Source: Bacillus sp. B1-b2
GTDB taxonomy: Bacteria; Bacillota; Bacilli; Bacillales; Cytobacillaceae
Reading direction: 5' to 3'
DNA length: 64,000 nucleotides
Assembly (NCBI RefSeq): GCF_009183415.1
Contig: NZ_WEHU01000003.1
Location: 186,001-250,000 of the forward strand
Made by a program: the position numbers and the translations under genes. The notes beneath the pieces are model-generated. The model searched no databases. It was not told the DNA's origin and was given only the letters and a program-made list of their open reading frames with translations. How positions within the stretch are numbered: the stretch's first letter is position 1; each line of letters begins with the position of its first letter. Positions 8,233 to 17,965 of the stretch are shown piece after piece.

Positions 8233-9045
8233 TCAGTTAAAGGGATCTTTCCCTGCAAAATAAGAATCTATTATTTCTAATACACCACTTTCATTATTAG
8301 AAGGAGCTGAATAAGTTGCAATACGCTTCACTTCATCACTGGCATTTTCCATCGCAAATCCATATTTTACATGCTTCAGCATTTCTATATCGTTCCCTCC
8401 GTCACCAAAAGCCATTGTTTCCTCATCCTTAATACCCCATTTTCTTTGCAGTAATTGAATGCCAGATGCTTTATGAAATCCGGGGACAATTAAATCAATA
8501 CTACCATGACCACTAGAGACAGGTGTTATAGTACTTCCAATCTTTTGATGTAGTAAATCTCTTAAATCAATGGTTTCTTCCTCTGGACATGATAAGGCGA
8601 ACTTTAAAATCTGGTCATCTACCCCTTCAAAGCTCTTAACCTTTTTTAGTCGGTGATAATACTTATTCATTGTTTCATAAAAGTCTGTCGAAACACTGTC
8701 TAGCACATAGGCACTTTCCTTTCCACACAGAACAACGGACAGCTTTTTATGTTGAACTAACTCTTCCAGAATGCTGGCTACATCCCTCTTCTTTATATCA
8801 ACAGAGAATTCTTCTTTTCCTTGATCTATAATAAGAGCACCATTTTCAGACACATAACACAGCTCTTCTTGAATATCACCAAAGAACGATTTTAGCTGAT
8901 AGTATTGATTTCCACTTGCTACAACAAATTTAATGTTATTTTCTTTCATTTTTCTATATTGCTTCATAAAACGTTCGTAATCAAAGGTCATTTGGTTATT
9001 AAGAAATGTGCCATCCATATCAACTGCTATTAATTTTATATTCAT
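8233..9045 (-). CDS. HAD-superfamily hydrolase, Cof/class IIB phosphatase
   Basis: 270 residues. The first motif VDMDGTFL carries the nucleophile and acid Asp pair (residues 9 and 11), followed later by VVASGN (motif II) and the C-terminal KWGIKDEETMAFGDGGNDIEML (motifs III and IV). The cap type and length match Cof-like sugar or nucleotide phosphatases such as YwpJ/YkrA. Cytoplasmic and Mg-dependent by family. It stands alone on the minus strand. Substrate unknown; members are promiscuous. Confidence 0.85.
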   Translation of the reverse strand: MNIKLIAVDMDGTFLNNQMTFDYERFMKQYRKMKENNIKFVVASGNQYYQLKSFFGDIQEELCYVSENGALIIDQGKEEFSVDIKKRDVASILEELVQHKKLSVVLCGKESAYVLDSVSTDFYETMNKYYHRLKKVKSFEGVDDQILKFALSCPEEETIDLRDLLHQKIGSTITPVSSGHGSIDLIVPGFHKASGIQLLQRKWGIKDEETMAFGDGGNDIEMLKHVKYGFAMENASDEVKRIATYSAPSNNESGVLEIIDSYFAGKDPFN

Positions 9046-9139
9046 TATTTTTTCCCTACCTTTATACTTGTTTTATCCTTAAAAACAAAGCTATTCCCTA
9101 TGGGATAAGAAGAAATTAAAATAATCATAAAGTCCTTGC

Positions 9140-9697
9140 TTAACCAATTACTTTTATTATTCTTGCAGGGTTCCCACCAACTACAACATTGTCTGGTACA
9201 TCTTTCGTCACAACAGCTCCTGAGGCAACGACCACATTATCCCCTATTTTCACCCCTGGATTAATAACTGCTCTTCCACCAATCCATACGTTATTTCCAA
9301 TACTTACCATCTTTCCAAATTCTGCACCACTTATTCTTTCTCTAGCATCAAGTGGATGTGTTGCTGTATAAATATGAACTCCTGGTGCAATAAAACAGTT
9401 ATGACCTATGTTAATTTCACAAACATCAAGAAAAACACAGTCAAAATTAGCATAGAAGTTTTCTCCAACATAAATATTGTAGCCGTAATCACAACGAAAA
9501 TTTGGTTCTATATATATATTTTCCCCTGTTGAGCCAAACAGTTCCTGTAATATAGATTTTCTCCTATCATCTTCCGTTTCTTGAGATTCATTAAATAATC
9601 TAGTTAGCCTTCTAGCATTCAATCTATCTTTTACTAATTGTGGATCAGCAGCAAGATAAAGGTCTCCACTAAGCATTTTTTCTTTTTCTGTTTTCAT
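9140..9697 (-). CDS. maa: Maltose/galactoside O-acetyltransferase
   Basis: 185 residues. The N-terminal Mac domain ([18 protein letters not shown]...RLFN) and the left-handed beta-helix hexapeptide repeats ([40 protein letters not shown]) with HPLDA near residue 115 match Maa/LacA sugar acetyltransferases. It transfers acetyl from acetyl-CoA to sugars in the cytoplasm. GAAAGGAAGG precedes the ATG. Monocistronic. Confidence 0.85.
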   Translation of the reverse strand: MKTEKEKMLSGDLYLAADPQLVKDRLNARRLTRLFNESQETEDDRRKSILQELFGSTGENIYIEPNFRCDYGYNIYVGENFYANFDCVFLDVCEINIGHNCFIAPGVHIYTATHPLDARERISGAEFGKMVSIGNNVWIGGRAVINPGVKIGDNVVVASGAVVTKDVPDNVVVGGNPARIIKVIG

Positions 9698-9789
9698 GAT
9701 TATCCTTCCTTTCTATCTCGTATTCCAATTTTATTATGACATCCATTTGCCCACATACATTTTCTATAAATGTACATCTTCTCTTTCGT

Positions 9790-11028
9790 TTAGATTACCT
9801 CTTTTCGCTTTAATAAATAGAGATATAGAATGATAGCTGTTAGTGCACATAATGCAGCACAAGTACCTATGACACTGTAACCAGCTTGCAGCCCTCGTAG
9901 TAAGCCAATTTGTGTGCCTTCTCCAAAGTAACTCTTTACAACTCCTGTTATTAAACCAATTAAATAATTCCCTATAACACTTCCCAATCCCATTACAGTC
10001 ACTGTAATCGTTATAACGGTATCACTATTTTTTGAATATCTTTGGGAAATAAACGCCATAACGGTTGGATAGATCATGGCAATTCCTATCCCTCCTGCTG
10101 CAAACAGAAAAGCAAAGCTCTCTCCTCCAAAAACGGCAATAAATGTACAAATTGCTGATATTCCAGAGAAAATAAATAGAGATAAAGTAAAACCAATTCT
10201 ATCTGTCAAAGGACCTAATACAAGGCGAGCAAGTGCAAAGCATAAGAAAAAGGCTGATAACATACTAGAAGCAGAAACGGTTTCCCATCCATATGCTTTT
10301 TCTAAAAAGTTTACTAACCAACCACCAACAGCCATTTCTGACACTACTCCAAATGTTAAAACAAGTGTCATCATCCATATCACTGGGTCTTTTAACAAAC
10401 TCTTTATAGGAAGACGTTCTTCCTGCCTAGTCTCTTCTTCTGCAAAAGAATGGAAGGACATTAAAATTATTGGCAGTATAGACAATAAAAGCATAATCAG
10501 ATACATACCGCGCCAATCTAATGTATATCCCCCTATGGTAACTTCCATTAATCCTGTAGCAATTAGTGGAGCAACAGTTGAGCTTAGTCCATAGAACCCA
10601 TGTGATAAATTCATCATCGTACCTGTATTTCTGACAAAAATACGGGCGCCGAGTATAGCCAATGCTATCTCAAGCATTCCATTACCTATGTACATAATGA
10701 AATAGGAAGCTGAAAATGACATGTATTGCTGGGAGAAATAAATAAATACACCAGATAATGCCATTGCTACAAAAGCAAGAATTGTAGTGGCTTTTATTCC
10801 CCAAATCCTAGTTAGATAGGCAGTAAAAGTACATGCTAGTAAATAACCAAAGGAATTTAGGGACAGAAGCATGCCAATTTGCGTTTCATCTAGCATAAAA
10901 TCCATTTGTATTCGCGGAATTGCTGGTCCTTTAATATTTTCAGAAAGTCCAAAAATAATAAATCCTAAAAAAATGATGGCGACTTGCATCGCATATAAGT
11001 TCTTGCTTTTCCCCTTATTCCATTCCAC
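9790..11028 (-). CDS. MFS transporter, fucose-permease-like (sugar transporter)
   Basis: 412 residues and about 12 membrane segments, with two six-helix halves. The N-terminal half has ENIKGPAIPRIQMDF and LNSFGYLLAC, seen in FucP/YfkL-like permeases; helix 5 carries GFYGLSSTVAPLI. Start is a GTG at 11028 with AAGGAG eight bases before it. It is 15 bases downstream of a ROK repressor gene on the same strand, so it is probably a sugar permease under ROK control. Confidence 0.75.
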   Translation of the reverse strand: MEWNKGKSKNLYAMQVAIIFLGFIIFGLSENIKGPAIPRIQMDFMLDETQIGMLLSLNSFGYLLACTFTAYLTRIWGIKATTILAFVAMALSGVFIYFSQQYMSFSASYFIMYIGNGMLEIALAILGARIFVRNTGTMMNLSHGFYGLSSTVAPLIATGLMEVTIGGYTLDWRGMYLIMLLLSILPIILMSFHSFAEEETRQEERLPIKSLLKDPVIWMMTLVLTFGVVSEMAVGGWLVNFLEKAYGWETVSASSMLSAFFLCFALARLVLGPLTDRIGFTLSLFIFSGISAICTFIAVFGGESFAFLFAAGGIGIAMIYPTVMAFISQRYSKNSDTVITITVTVMGLGSVIGNYLIGLITGVVKSYFGEGTQIGLLRGLQAGYSVIGTCAALCALTAIILYLYLLKRKEVI

Positions 11029-11043
11029 TTTTCTATCTCCTTA

Positions 11044-12066
11044 TCAGCTAAGTTTTAAAGCAGCGTCTTTAAATCTTTCTAGAGAAAAAGTTGCAAGACC
11101 CGCTAAATACTCATTTTGTGTATCATTTTGTATAAGAAGATTTGGCATATGTTCTTTTGGGATATATTCCAAGCAACCAGTATATAATTGATTTATTTGC
11201 TCTTCCTTTGGTAGTTCTCCCGTAATGACAATGGTAACTGGATTAATAATGGCAATGATAGAAGTTAATGTTTTAATGGCTAACTGGATAAAGCCTTCTT
11301 CCGTATTTAGTTGTTTTAACTGTGTTTCTCTCTTAACACCAAATGGTAGGAAGGAGATCTCTCCTCCAAATTTAGTATTACCTGATAATATGAGTCCATC
11401 TACAATAAAGCTTGCTCCTGGAAAATGATTCTTTGGAAAGGTAACGATTGCAAAGGTTTTCTCTTCTTCATACTCTTGTTCATGATAAAAACCATATCCT
11501 GTTATATTCATGTCATTTTCAACCGTAACAAGCACATTATATTTTTCTTCTAAGTAGAAGCCTAAGTTTATTCCAATTAGCTCAGAAATATCACAAACTC
11601 CAATAACTCCCGCATTAACTACCCCTGGTATACCAATTCCTATCACACAAACATTATTGTATTCCTCAATAATTGTTTCAATAAGTCTATCTATTTCATC
11701 AACTGTTATAGATTCGACCTCCTGCTTTACCTCTGTTATCACTTCTCCTACCAAATTAACCACATTGTATTGCATCGTGAATGTTTCCACTTCCACTCTT
11801 ACAATTAAGTTAATAATAAAACCATAATTCGCATTGTATTCATATTTAATGGCAGGTCTTCCCCCACTAGATTCCTCTGGTTCCTTCTCAAGAACCTCAC
11901 CATTAGCAACAAGCTCATTTAAGATGGTTCCACATGTGGCTACACTCAGTTGAGCCTGTTTAGCAATGCCTGCTTTTGTACTAATTCCCTGTGTTTTTAG
12001 AACATTCTTTACTAATTCAATATTCATTCTTTTTAATTGAGATGTGTTTCGTATGAAAGAATTCAT
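11044..12066 (-). CDS. ROK-family transcriptional regulator (NagC/XylR type)
   Basis: About 340 residues from the ATG at 12066. An N-terminal winged helix-turn-helix (RMNIELVKNVLKTQGISTKA...QLSVATCGTILNEL) precedes a ROK sugar-binding domain with GIGIPGVVNAGVI and ENDMNITGYG. The Cys-rich zinc motif of sugar kinases is not seen, which fits a repressor rather than an enzyme. It probably senses a sugar and controls itself and the downstream MFS gene. Confidence 0.8.
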   Translation of the reverse strand: MNSFIRNTSQLKRMNIELVKNVLKTQGISTKAGIAKQAQLSVATCGTILNELVANGEVLEKEPEESSGGRPAIKYEYNANYGFIINLIVRVEVETFTMQYNVVNLVGEVITEVKQEVESITVDEIDRLIETIIEEYNNVCVIGIGIPGVVNAGVIGVCDISELIGINLGFYLEEKYNVLVTVENDMNITGYGFYHEQEYEEEKTFAIVTFPKNHFPGASFIVDGLILSGNTKFGGEISFLPFGVKRETQLKQLNTEEGFIQLAIKTLTSIIAIINPVTIVITGELPKEEQINQLYTGCLEYIPKEHMPNLLIQNDTQNEYLAGLATFSLERFKDAALKLS

Positions 12067-12078
12067 TAATATCACCAC

Positions 12079-12544
12079 TTATTAAAAGTCTTTTAAAAAC
12101 TGTTTTATAAAACGATTGTACCTACTTAGTTGCTCCTAGTCAATCTAATTTCGTTACAAATTAAACAATACATGAGATAGTACATATTCCTTATCCATTC
12201 TCTTACTTGATTGATTATCTAAAAGCTATAATGAACTTTGATAATAGTACGAAATCCAGTAGCTTCCATGCCACTGGATTTATGAGAAAAATCATTTTAT
12301 TTTTCATTCAAAATAAAATCTTTCATATACGGCCATTTTTCTATACTTTCCATACCGTCAAAAAGAATACATTAATCCTTTCCACAGAAAGTGTAGGAAT
12401 AAGGTGTATGCTATTTTCTTTTTGTAACACAAATCGATGTTCTCGTTCCATCGTTCTTGTGCCTCTCATCTTCAGTTACGTAGCTCTGCATGATCATGAT
12501 TTATAAATACGTTGCAGTGAAACTTTAAATTCTATTTATTAAGT
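12079..12544. other. Intergenic region, no convincing gene
   Basis: It holds a hairpin at 12252-12281 (AAATCCAGT.GC pairing with GC.ACTGGATTT), possibly ending transcription of the SLAP-domain gene. A 99-codon plus-strand frame at 12207-12506 lacks a ribosome site and has a noise-like composition. Confidence 0.5.
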
Positions 12545-12925
12545 TTATTCACTTAAACGAAGAATCCCACTTTCATATGGCTGATTAGAGGAATAACTTC
12601 CTTCTGGAAACAAAAATGTCCAAGGCATACTAATCATTGGAGGAATCGGAAGAACAGGGATGGTAAAGTTATGCTTTGCTATTACATGATCTTCTACTCT
12701 ATATACTATTTTAGTATTTTCAAACTTTAAGGTTTGTTCTGAGAAATTATGGACTAAAACGGTAATTAATAGGTCTTTCTTATGATTTATTGCTTCTTTT
12801 ATAGGAGAAAAAACAACTAACTCCGTGTTATTATTCTTTGTTTCATGAAATAAACTCTCTATAACTTCTCTATCTTGGGGTGCTATAGCTCTTTCCCAAG
12901 ATGTTTGTAAAACTAAAGATTGCAT
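12545..12925 (-). CDS. SLAP-domain-like protein
   Basis: 126 residues. WERAIAPQDREVIESLFHE near the start and LPIPPMISMPWTFLFPEGSY near the end resemble the SLAP (SLAP_DUP) domain, duplicated in the accessory-Sec S-layer assembly protein of Bacillus; only one copy is present here and there is no signal peptide or membrane segment. Predicted all-beta. AAGGAGTAA precedes the ATG. Function is not established; the assignment rests on motif similarity recalled from memory. Confidence 0.55.
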   Translation of the reverse strand: MQSLVLQTSWERAIAPQDREVIESLFHETKNNNTELVVFSPIKEAINHKKDLLITVLVHNFSEQTLKFENTKIVYRVEDHVIAKHNFTIPVLPIPPMISMPWTFLFPEGSYSSNQPYESGILRLSE

Positions 12926-12985
12926 TATAATTACTCCTTAGGTCTGTATCCTTTGCTTTACTATACATTACTTTCTATCTTTCTT

Positions 12986-13447
12986 CTATAGCTTTAACTT
13001 TAAGCCCTCATGTGTATTATGAAACCCTAAACTTTCATAAAATTTTAAGGCATCAGGTCTTTCTTTATCTGTAGTTAATTGAACCAAATGACATCCCCGT
13101 TCTTCTGCACGATTAATTGCCCACTTTATCAATTTCGTGCCAATACCTTTCCCTCTATAGGATGATGATATTCTTACACCTTCTAAGCTTGCTCTCCATC
13201 CTCCTTGATGAGTTAAATAGGGGGTAAACGTAATTTGTATTACTCCCATAATTTTATCATTTATACATGCAACAACTAATTCGTTGTTAGGATCGGAAGC
13301 AATTGCTTCAAATGCGAGTTTATAACTAGCTGGCAGTGGGTTTTCATAACGCTCTCGCTTACTCCCTAATGAATCATCAGCAAGCATAGCAATGATACGA
13401 TCTAAATCTTGTTCTGTTGCTATTCTATATGTAACGCAAGTCTCCAT
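12986..13447 (-). CDS. GNAT-family N-acetyltransferase
   Basis: About 153 residues. The acetyl-CoA-binding motif A, GVRISSSYRGKGIGTKLIKW (R/Q-x-x-G-x-G/A), is at about residues 95-114, and motif B LVQLTTDKERPDALKFYESLGF follows. ATG at 13447 is chosen because AGGAGG lies nine bases upstream; the longer frame start has no such site. Cytoplasmic; acceptor substrate unknown. Confidence 0.85.
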   Translation of the reverse strand: METCVTYRIATEQDLDRIIAMLADDSLGSKRERYENPLPASYKLAFEAIASDPNNELVVACINDKIMGVIQITFTPYLTHQGGWRASLEGVRISSSYRGKGIGTKLIKWAINRAEERGCHLVQLTTDKERPDALKFYESLGFHNTHEGLKLKL

Positions 13448-13478
13448 TTTTCCAAACCTCCTATTCATGCTGCCCAGT

Positions 13479-13760
13479 TTATTTCTTCTTCCTTCTAAGA
13501 AGAAAATAGATAAACATAGTTATATACATACAAACAGTTAAAAACCAGGTCGAAAATATAGCTAAACCTAACCCTATATTAGCATCTTCGTATTGTTGAA
13601 TAACATCATCAATATAGAAATATAGCATAGGAGTAGCACAAATGATGTATCCAAGAAATATAATCCAAGGAGACATTTTACTCTTTTTATAGAAGTATAG
13701 AAAAGGAAAACATAGTATAATAAGAGTAATTAGAATAATCACAATAATAGGTATTTGCAT
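13479..13760 (-). CDS. Small three-helix membrane protein
   Basis: 93 residues with three hydrophobic helices (IPIIVIILITLIILCFPFL; IIFLGYIICATPMLYFYI; GLAIFSTWFLTVCMYITMF) and a basic C terminus (LLRRKKK). AAAAGGAGG precedes the ATG, so it is very likely expressed. It lies just upstream of the GNAT gene on the same strand. No family recognised. Confidence 0.65.
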   Translation of the reverse strand: MQIPIIVIILITLIILCFPFLYFYKKSKMSPWIIFLGYIICATPMLYFYIDDVIQQYEDANIGLGLAIFSTWFLTVCMYITMFIYFLLRRKKK

Positions 13761-13796
13761 GATAGTCCTCCTTTTTACTAGTCTAGATTCTTCTTT

Positions 13797-14741
13797 TCAT
13801 TCTGTTTTTCGTTTTTGCAGCCAAACGCTCATGATATCAAGTAGATTCTCGTCAATTGGTTGGTTCTGTTGTGCTTTATACTCTTTCATAAGACTAAGTA
13901 TCGCATGCTGTTTATTATATTTTCTAAAGATATGGTTCATATCTGGTATGATATGCCCTTCGCTTTCTCCTCTAACTTTTTCTACTATTAATTTGGCATG
14001 CTCTGGTGGCACTTGAATATCTTTATCTCCTGTTATGGCCAAAACAGGACAAGTTACTTCCTCTAAAAACTCATTCACATTGTATGATAACGTTTCTCTT
14101 ACCCATTTTGCATTTATCTTCATTCCCTTGATTCTCATTACCTCTTTATTGGATTGTAAAATTTTTTCAAATATTTTTGCATTTTGTTTCCTGGACTTCT
14201 CTGTTACTTTTAATGCTCTAAATAACCAACCCTTAAACCCTTTTGTTTGATTCATTTCTTGATAAGCCATTTCGTTTTGCCTAGGTAGTAAATCTGCGGA
14301 AGGCTCTGCGGCACCAGCGAGTAAGATTAGTCCAGCAACTGGATTTTTTTTAGATACAGCTGGTGCTATTAATGCTCCTTCACTATGACCAAGGATATAA
14401 ATCTGCTTCTTATTTACTTTCGCGTTATTCTCCAAGAACTTTACACACTGAACTGCATCATCTATCAAGTCATATAATCCTGTTGCAAAATAATCCCCTC
14501 CACTCTGATGAGTTCCTCTCTTATCATAACGTAAAGTTGCAAACCCTTCTTTATTTAAAAAATCAGCTAGCTCCTTATATATATTGAATTTCACTTTTTT
14601 CATGTTACCATCTCGATCACTTTTACCTGTTCCAGCTATAATTAGAACGGCAGGATAAGTATCCCTCCTTTCCTCTGGTATCGTTAAAGTACCTGCAAGT
14701 GGATAGGTAGACTGAATTAGAACATCTTGACTGTTATTCAT
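13797..14741 (-). CDS. Alpha/beta hydrolase
   Basis: 314 residues. The nucleophile elbow GHSEGALIA is at about residue 120, preceded by the strand LIIAGTGKSDRDGN and the LRYDKRGTHQSGG motif; acid and histidine are probably in ITGDKDIQVPP and DMNHIF. Cytoplasmic esterase/peptidase-like enzyme of the YfhR/dienelactone hydrolase type. It overlaps the upstream regulator gene by eight bases, so the two are co-transcribed and probably functionally linked. Confidence 0.8.
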   Translation of the reverse strand: MNNSQDVLIQSTYPLAGTLTIPEERRDTYPAVLIIAGTGKSDRDGNMKKVKFNIYKELADFLNKEGFATLRYDKRGTHQSGGDYFATGLYDLIDDAVQCVKFLENNAKVNKKQIYILGHSEGALIAPAVSKKNPVAGLILLAGAAEPSADLLPRQNEMAYQEMNQTKGFKGWLFRALKVTEKSRKQNAKIFEKILQSNKEVMRIKGMKINAKWVRETLSYNVNEFLEEVTCPVLAITGDKDIQVPPEHAKLIVEKVRGESEGHIIPDMNHIFRKYNKQHAILSLMKEYKAQQNQPIDENLLDIMSVWLQKRKTE

Positions 14742-15279
14742 TTTCTGTTCCCCTTTCTTTCTCTGGTAATAGAATGGTTGATAAAAGTCTCTTTGTTCTT
14801 GTAGATGATGGAGTTAATTCTGCATACTTTCCAACCACGCTTCCCATATCCTTTACAAACTGAAGTAATTCCTCGTCTGAAAGATGCAATGCTACCTGTC
14901 GATAACCGACTCCATCACGATCATAATCAATATCATCGTTTTTCAAGTAGTCTTCAAAATTTTTCGCAAGCTGCGTAGTAAAAATCAAGAAATATTGGAG
15001 ATGATCCTCTCTTGATACCTCTTTAAGATCTTCTGCTGTCAAACTTACAGCTGCATTATTCAATTTATATACCTTTTCCACCATACCACGAATTTGATTT
15101 TCTTCTACTACAAGCAAAACCTCTGCTTTTACTAATGCATCTAGTTGTCTATACAATGTTGCTTGGGGTATGTCTGTTAACTCCTGTGCTAAGCTTTTTG
15201 CTGTCTTACTTAGTCCATCTAAGAAAACCTGAATAATTCTAAATCGAACAGGATGGAGAATAATTTCTATTTTTTTCAT
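14734..15279 (-). CDS. Winged-helix transcriptional regulator (ArsR-like HTH)
   Basis: 181 residues. The N-terminal winged helix (MKKIEIILHPVRFRIIQVF; ATLYRQLDALVKAEVLLVV) is of the ArsR/PadR-like HTH_20 group, followed by a helical C-terminal region with many acidic residues. TATAGGAGTTG precedes the ATG. It overlaps the alpha/beta hydrolase start by eight bases. Probably autoregulatory; ligand unknown. Confidence 0.75.
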   Translation of the reverse strand: MKKIEIILHPVRFRIIQVFLDGLSKTAKSLAQELTDIPQATLYRQLDALVKAEVLLVVEENQIRGMVEKVYKLNNAAVSLTAEDLKEVSREDHLQYFLIFTTQLAKNFEDYLKNDDIDYDRDGVGYRQVALHLSDEELLQFVKDMGSVVGKYAELTPSSTRTKRLLSTILLPEKERGTENE

Positions 15280-15553
15280 CTTTCAAATCAACTCCTATAA
15301 TTATCATATGCTATAATATTATCATTTATGATTACATTATACAAATAATGGAACATCAAAAAAAGCATCCTTTTTATAGAATGCTTTCAGCTTGTTGAAA
15401 AACAATATTGTCTATGGAGAATTTGTGTGAAAATAGATATCCCTTCTCGTTGTGTACTTCACTTATTCAAATTTTGGTTTAGTAGAAAACGAGCTATGAA
15501 ATAATGTATGATGCTTCGTACCATAGAGATTGGAAAAGATCACTTTTAGAAAA

Positions 15554-15742
15554 ATAGTCGGAGAAATCCTCTTATTTACGTTACTTCCATGAAAAATAAC
15601 GAAAATAGACGGAGAATTACGCCTATTTTCCTAAGAACACATGAAATCGGAGGCATTTTTCTTACTTAACCGGAAAAATCCGCTTATTAGCAAGGAAATT
15701 AACAGTATATTTGCCTTTAGTCGGAATTCTCCGCTTATTTTT
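15554..15742. repeat. Dispersed repeat family 1, copy A (four CGGA...CTTATT subunits)
   Basis: Four imperfect subunits of the form TCGGAGAAAT.C.CTTATT spaced by 40-60 bases. The whole block is colinear with 24978-25168, sharing for example ACACATGAAATC.GAGG and TTTCTTACTTAACCGGAAAAA. Non-coding on all frames. Confidence 0.75.
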
Positions 15743-15783
15743 CTGCTTTCTTTCTATTATCTATTAGAATACATTTACTTCTA

Positions 15784-15850
15784 CTCAACAAATATTCTGC
15801 AATTTAATAGATAGACTTCCTGTAAATAATACTTTAACCTTCTGATTATT
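15784..15850 (-). pseudogene. Decayed partial copy of the gene at 16637-16876
   Basis: CAACAAATATTCTGCAATTT, then AATAGATAG..TTCCT...AAT..TACTTTAAC, matches 16668-16735 at roughly four of five positions, with small indels. It represents the 3' end of a former tandem duplicate. Confidence 0.55.
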
Positions 15851-15893
15851 AGGAGGTTTTCTACTGTATACATCTAGTTAACTTCCATTTATA

Positions 15894-16394
15894 TCAAATA
15901 GAAGGATATATAATTTTTCCTGTTTCCACCAATTCCTTTAACCCTAGAAACATATAATACCAACCTTGTTCGGTCTCTTTTTTCCAATCTTCATGTGCTT
16001 TTTCCACATCTTCTGTGGTCCAACCTTCTTCATGAATCACATGAATATCTTGTGTGAAGCTCATCTCACAGCCTGATTCTATTGGTTGGATTACCACTGT
16101 AATGTCGTCTTCTATATCACTAAATTGAGGCATTTTGAATGTGAATACAAGTTTTGTAGGTGGTTCTACCACTTTGTATTCTCCAATAGCTCGGTAATCT
16201 ATACCGTTTCGGTGATCCACAATTTCCCACATACCGCCGACACGAGCATCACTCTTTGCTACCTTATTCGTAGTTTCCATGGTGAACATCCATTTCTTGA
16301 TCATTTCCACGTTTGTCCACGCGTCATACACTTTTTCTGCTGATACATCAAATGTTCGCTTCATCATAAGGGTTGTTATTGATGTTGTTGTCAT
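15894..16394 (-). CDS. SRPBCC-family protein (AHSA1/START-like)
   Basis: About 166 residues. MMKRTFDVSAEKVYDAWTN at the N terminus and KLVFTFKMPQFSDIEDDITV mid-protein are typical of Activator-of-Hsp90-ATPase-like (AHSA1/YndB) SRPBCC proteins, ending with EQGWYYMFLGLKELVETG. This fold binds hydrophobic ligands in the cytoplasm. ATG at 16394 is preferred over 16403 because AGAGGATGG is then about nine bases upstream. Monocistronic. Confidence 0.8.
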   Translation of the reverse strand: MTTTSITTLMMKRTFDVSAEKVYDAWTNVEMIKKWMFTMETTNKVAKSDARVGGMWEIVDHRNGIDYRAIGEYKVVEPPTKLVFTFKMPQFSDIEDDITVVIQPIESGCEMSFTQDIHVIHEEGWTTEDVEKAHEDWKKETEQGWYYMFLGLKELVETGKIIYPSI

Positions 16395-16636
16395 ACAAAC
16401 CATCCTCTTCTACGATTATTTATTTTGTTGACTTTTTTAATACTTTTCACTACTTATATATAAAACATAAGTGATTATTCCAAAATCAGTAAATTCACTA
16501 ATATTTTTACAAATAATACCAAATAGATTTAAATTGGTTGCTTTCATTTTGTAAATAGTATGATATTCCAAAGGTGATTTACATTTTTATAATTTTGCGA
16601 GATAAACATAACCAAATGAGGATGACCCATTTTACA

Positions 16637-16876
16637 TCACTTATTAGAATAAATCATTGTATGGTCAACAAATATTCTACAATTAATAGATAGGTTTCCT
16701 CCTAATGTTACTTTAACTTCCTTATCATTATTTAATTTGCCATTTAAAGTTGCTCTAAAAGCAAGTCCAATATTTTCATCCTGTAGCTTTCCATTAATAT
16801 ACAATCTTTCTCCATGAAACCAACTATTCTCTACACGAATATGGTTTCCTTCATGTGTAACTTCAAATTTTTTCAA
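16637..16876 (-). CDS. Small beta-rich hypothetical protein
   Basis: 79 residues from a TTG at 16876 with GGAG eight bases upstream; a GTG at 16885 would overlap the ribosome site. The sequence (KKFEVTHEGNHIRVENSWFH; LYINGKLQDENIGLAF) alternates polar and hydrophobic residues as in a beta-sandwich. No signal peptide and no family recognised. A decayed duplicate of its 3' half lies at 15784-15850. Confidence 0.6.
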   Translation of the reverse strand: MKKFEVTHEGNHIRVENSWFHGERLYINGKLQDENIGLAFRATLNGKLNNDKEVKVTLGGNLSINCRIFVDHTMIYSNK

Positions 16877-16969
16877 CAAGATCACTCCTCTCCATTAATA
16901 CGAGGTGATAGTAGGGAAAGTTCCAAATATTTTTGAAGCTTTTAATAGTAGAATACTTACCTATTAATC

Positions 16970-17965
16970 TTAAATTTCGCTTATTATTGTCTCACAATAA
17001 TCAAGATACTCTTTACTAATAAGTAAATCCTTTGGTGCTATAATGGCACTTAAATAGATTAAGAGATTCAAATCATGCAAATGAGGATTTAACATGGAAT
17101 GCTTTACTCCAGAGATTGTTTTTACAGACAACTGCGAATTTGGTAGCAATTCTCTATAGGTTTCCTCTGTATCTATTGAATCAACATTTTCATCCTTTTC
17201 CGCTAAAACTAGATATACAGGTGACTTCATTTTTTCAATATCTTTTGTGGCATCTGCTGTTATATTTTTCTGCACAAATGTATATCTTTCTTTAGAAAGG
17301 CTGTTATCTCCAGTTATTTTCGTATATTCCTCATATGATGCATTGGATATAATAAGGTTGGACTCTTCTTCATCTATTTGTAATTCTTTCTTTATTTCCT
17401 CTTCTGTTTTACCTTCACGCTGCATTTCCTTTAAGGTTAAAAATTGCCCCTGTTTTAACCAATTAATAGCCGGAGCTACTAATATAGAAGCTGTAATATC
17501 GTTTTGATTATGTTGCACTTTTGGAATAACCCAGCCTGCTTGGCTTGCTCCCCAGAGAATAATCTTTTCCGTATTCATATTTTTCTGTTTTTTCGCCCAT
17601 GTAATTACATCCTCTACTTCTTCCGCTCGATCGTCCATTGATTGCTCTAACCAATTCCCCGAAGAATCACCTATACCTGGTTTATCCCAGGAAACGGAAA
17701 CATAGCCTTGTTTCGCAAACCGTTCCATTAGAGGCTTGTAACCTCCGTCTTGTGTTGCATTTTGAGGTCCATCGCCATGAACAAATATCACTATTCCCTC
17801 CATTTTATCTTTAGGCAAAGCTAGAAACCCAGCCAATGTTCCTTTCTCTGTTTTAATACGGACATTTTTCTCTATCATAGAATAGGTATTTTCATAGAGA
17901 AATACACATGCGAGCACGATAAAAACCAACAATAAGCTAGTAAGTATTTTACCTCTTTTTTTCAT
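16970..17965 (-). CDS. Membrane-anchored or secreted alpha/beta hydrolase
   Basis: About 331 residues. An N-terminal hydrophobic segment (ILTSLLLVFIVLACVFLYEN) is an uncleaved anchor or signal. The fold is shown by IVIFVHGDGPQNAT (oxyanion strand), SVSWDKPGIGDSSG and the nucleophile elbow LWGASQAGWVI; ISGVKHSM supplies the likely His. Start at ATG 17965 (AAAGGA ten bases upstream) or the GTG at 17971; either overlaps the acetyltransferase gene, so the two are translationally coupled. Substrate unknown. Confidence 0.78.
   Translation of the reverse strand: MKKRGKILTSLLLVFIVLACVFLYENTYSMIEKNVRIKTEKGTLAGFLALPKDKMEGIVIFVHGDGPQNATQDGGYKPLMERFAKQGYVSVSWDKPGIGDSSGNWLEQSMDDRAEEVEDVITWAKKQKNMNTEKIILWGASQAGWVIPKVQHNQNDITASILVAPAINWLKQGQFLTLKEMQREGKTEEEIKKELQIDEEESNLIISNASYEEYTKITGDNSLSKERYTFVQKNITADATKDIEKMKSPVYLVLAEKDENVDSIDTEETYRELLPNSQLSVKTISGVKHSMLNPHLHDLNLLIYLSAIIAPKDLLISKEYLDYCETIISEI

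Larger units (their letters stand above)
15280..15893. other. Intergenic region with dispersed repeats
   Basis: It holds a complete copy of the repeat described at 15554-15742 and a decayed copy of part of the small gene at 16637-16876 (15784-15850). No intact gene seen. Confidence 0.6.

Noticed and set aside
12207-12506. 99-codon plus-strand ORF between ROK and SLAP genes
   Set aside because: No ribosome binding site, Cys/Phe/Ser-rich noise composition, and it spans a hairpin.
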